NCBI GenBank assembly: GCA_002472145.1
Contig: DKRJ01000005.1
Location: 1 to 6,389, forward strand
DNA from: Clostridiales bacterium UBA7285
GTDB taxonomy: Bacteria > Bacillota > Clostridia > Peptostreptococcales > Anaerovoracaceae
Reading direction: 5' to 3'
DNA length: 6,389 nt
Position numbers and translations under genes: made by a program
Shown here: piece after piece, positions 6,388 through 6,389 of the stretch
Layout of the letters: each line of letters starts with the position of its first letter
Numbering within the stretch: position 1 is the first letter of the stretch
Notes under the pieces: generated by a model
What the model saw: the letters and a program-made list of their open reading frames with translations, nothing else
Told to the model about the DNA's origin: nothing
Databases searched by the model: none

Positions 6388-6389
6388 GT

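Overview
The window holds one complete minus-strand operon for an ABC oligopeptide importer, oppA-oppB-oppC-oppD-oppF, read from right to left. The gene order, a lipoprotein-type binding protein with a lipobox, strong AGGAGG-type ribosome binding sites and the protein sequence style point to a low-to-moderate-GC Bacillota (probably a Clostridia-class anaerobe). The species cannot be named from this sequence. From memory of the family, the proteins most resemble the Ami-type branch of Firmicutes oligopeptide transporters (AmiA/C/D/E/F), notably in the C-terminal tails of OppD and OppF.

Layout. 6287-6389 is the control region: an extended -10 promoter (TGNTATAAT) overlapped by a small palindrome, then a leader of about 66 nt with a GC-rich hairpin just upstream of the oppA ribosome binding site. 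4346-6286 is oppA, the secreted lipid-anchored peptide-binding protein. 4212-4345 is the only sizeable intergenic gap inside the operon. It carries a small hairpin and a strong 10-bp GC-rich hairpin followed by a U-rich run, probably an attenuator or mRNA-stabilising element that lets oppA be made in excess over the rest. 3270-4211 (oppB) and 2158-3270 (oppC) are the two membrane permeases. 1089-2147 (oppD) and 109-1092 (oppF) are the two ATPases. From oppB onward the genes overlap or nearly touch (1-nt overlap, 10-nt gap, 4-nt overlap), as expected for translationally coupled subunits of one complex. 1-108 is a short AT-rich 3' flank with no convincing gene or terminator.

How it works. OppA captures peptides outside the membrane, OppB/OppC form the channel, and the OppD/OppF pair powers import by ATP hydrolysis. 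All ATPase motifs are intact in both subunits, so the transporter looks functional.

The window is largely ordinary. The points most worth a second look are a cytoplasmic N-terminal extension of about 60 residues on OppC, the replacement of every cysteine of the usual C-terminal Cys motif in OppD, the oppA-oppB intergenic hairpins, and the palindromic promoter region. I found no sign of an undescribed system, mobile element, CRISPR array or RNA gene.
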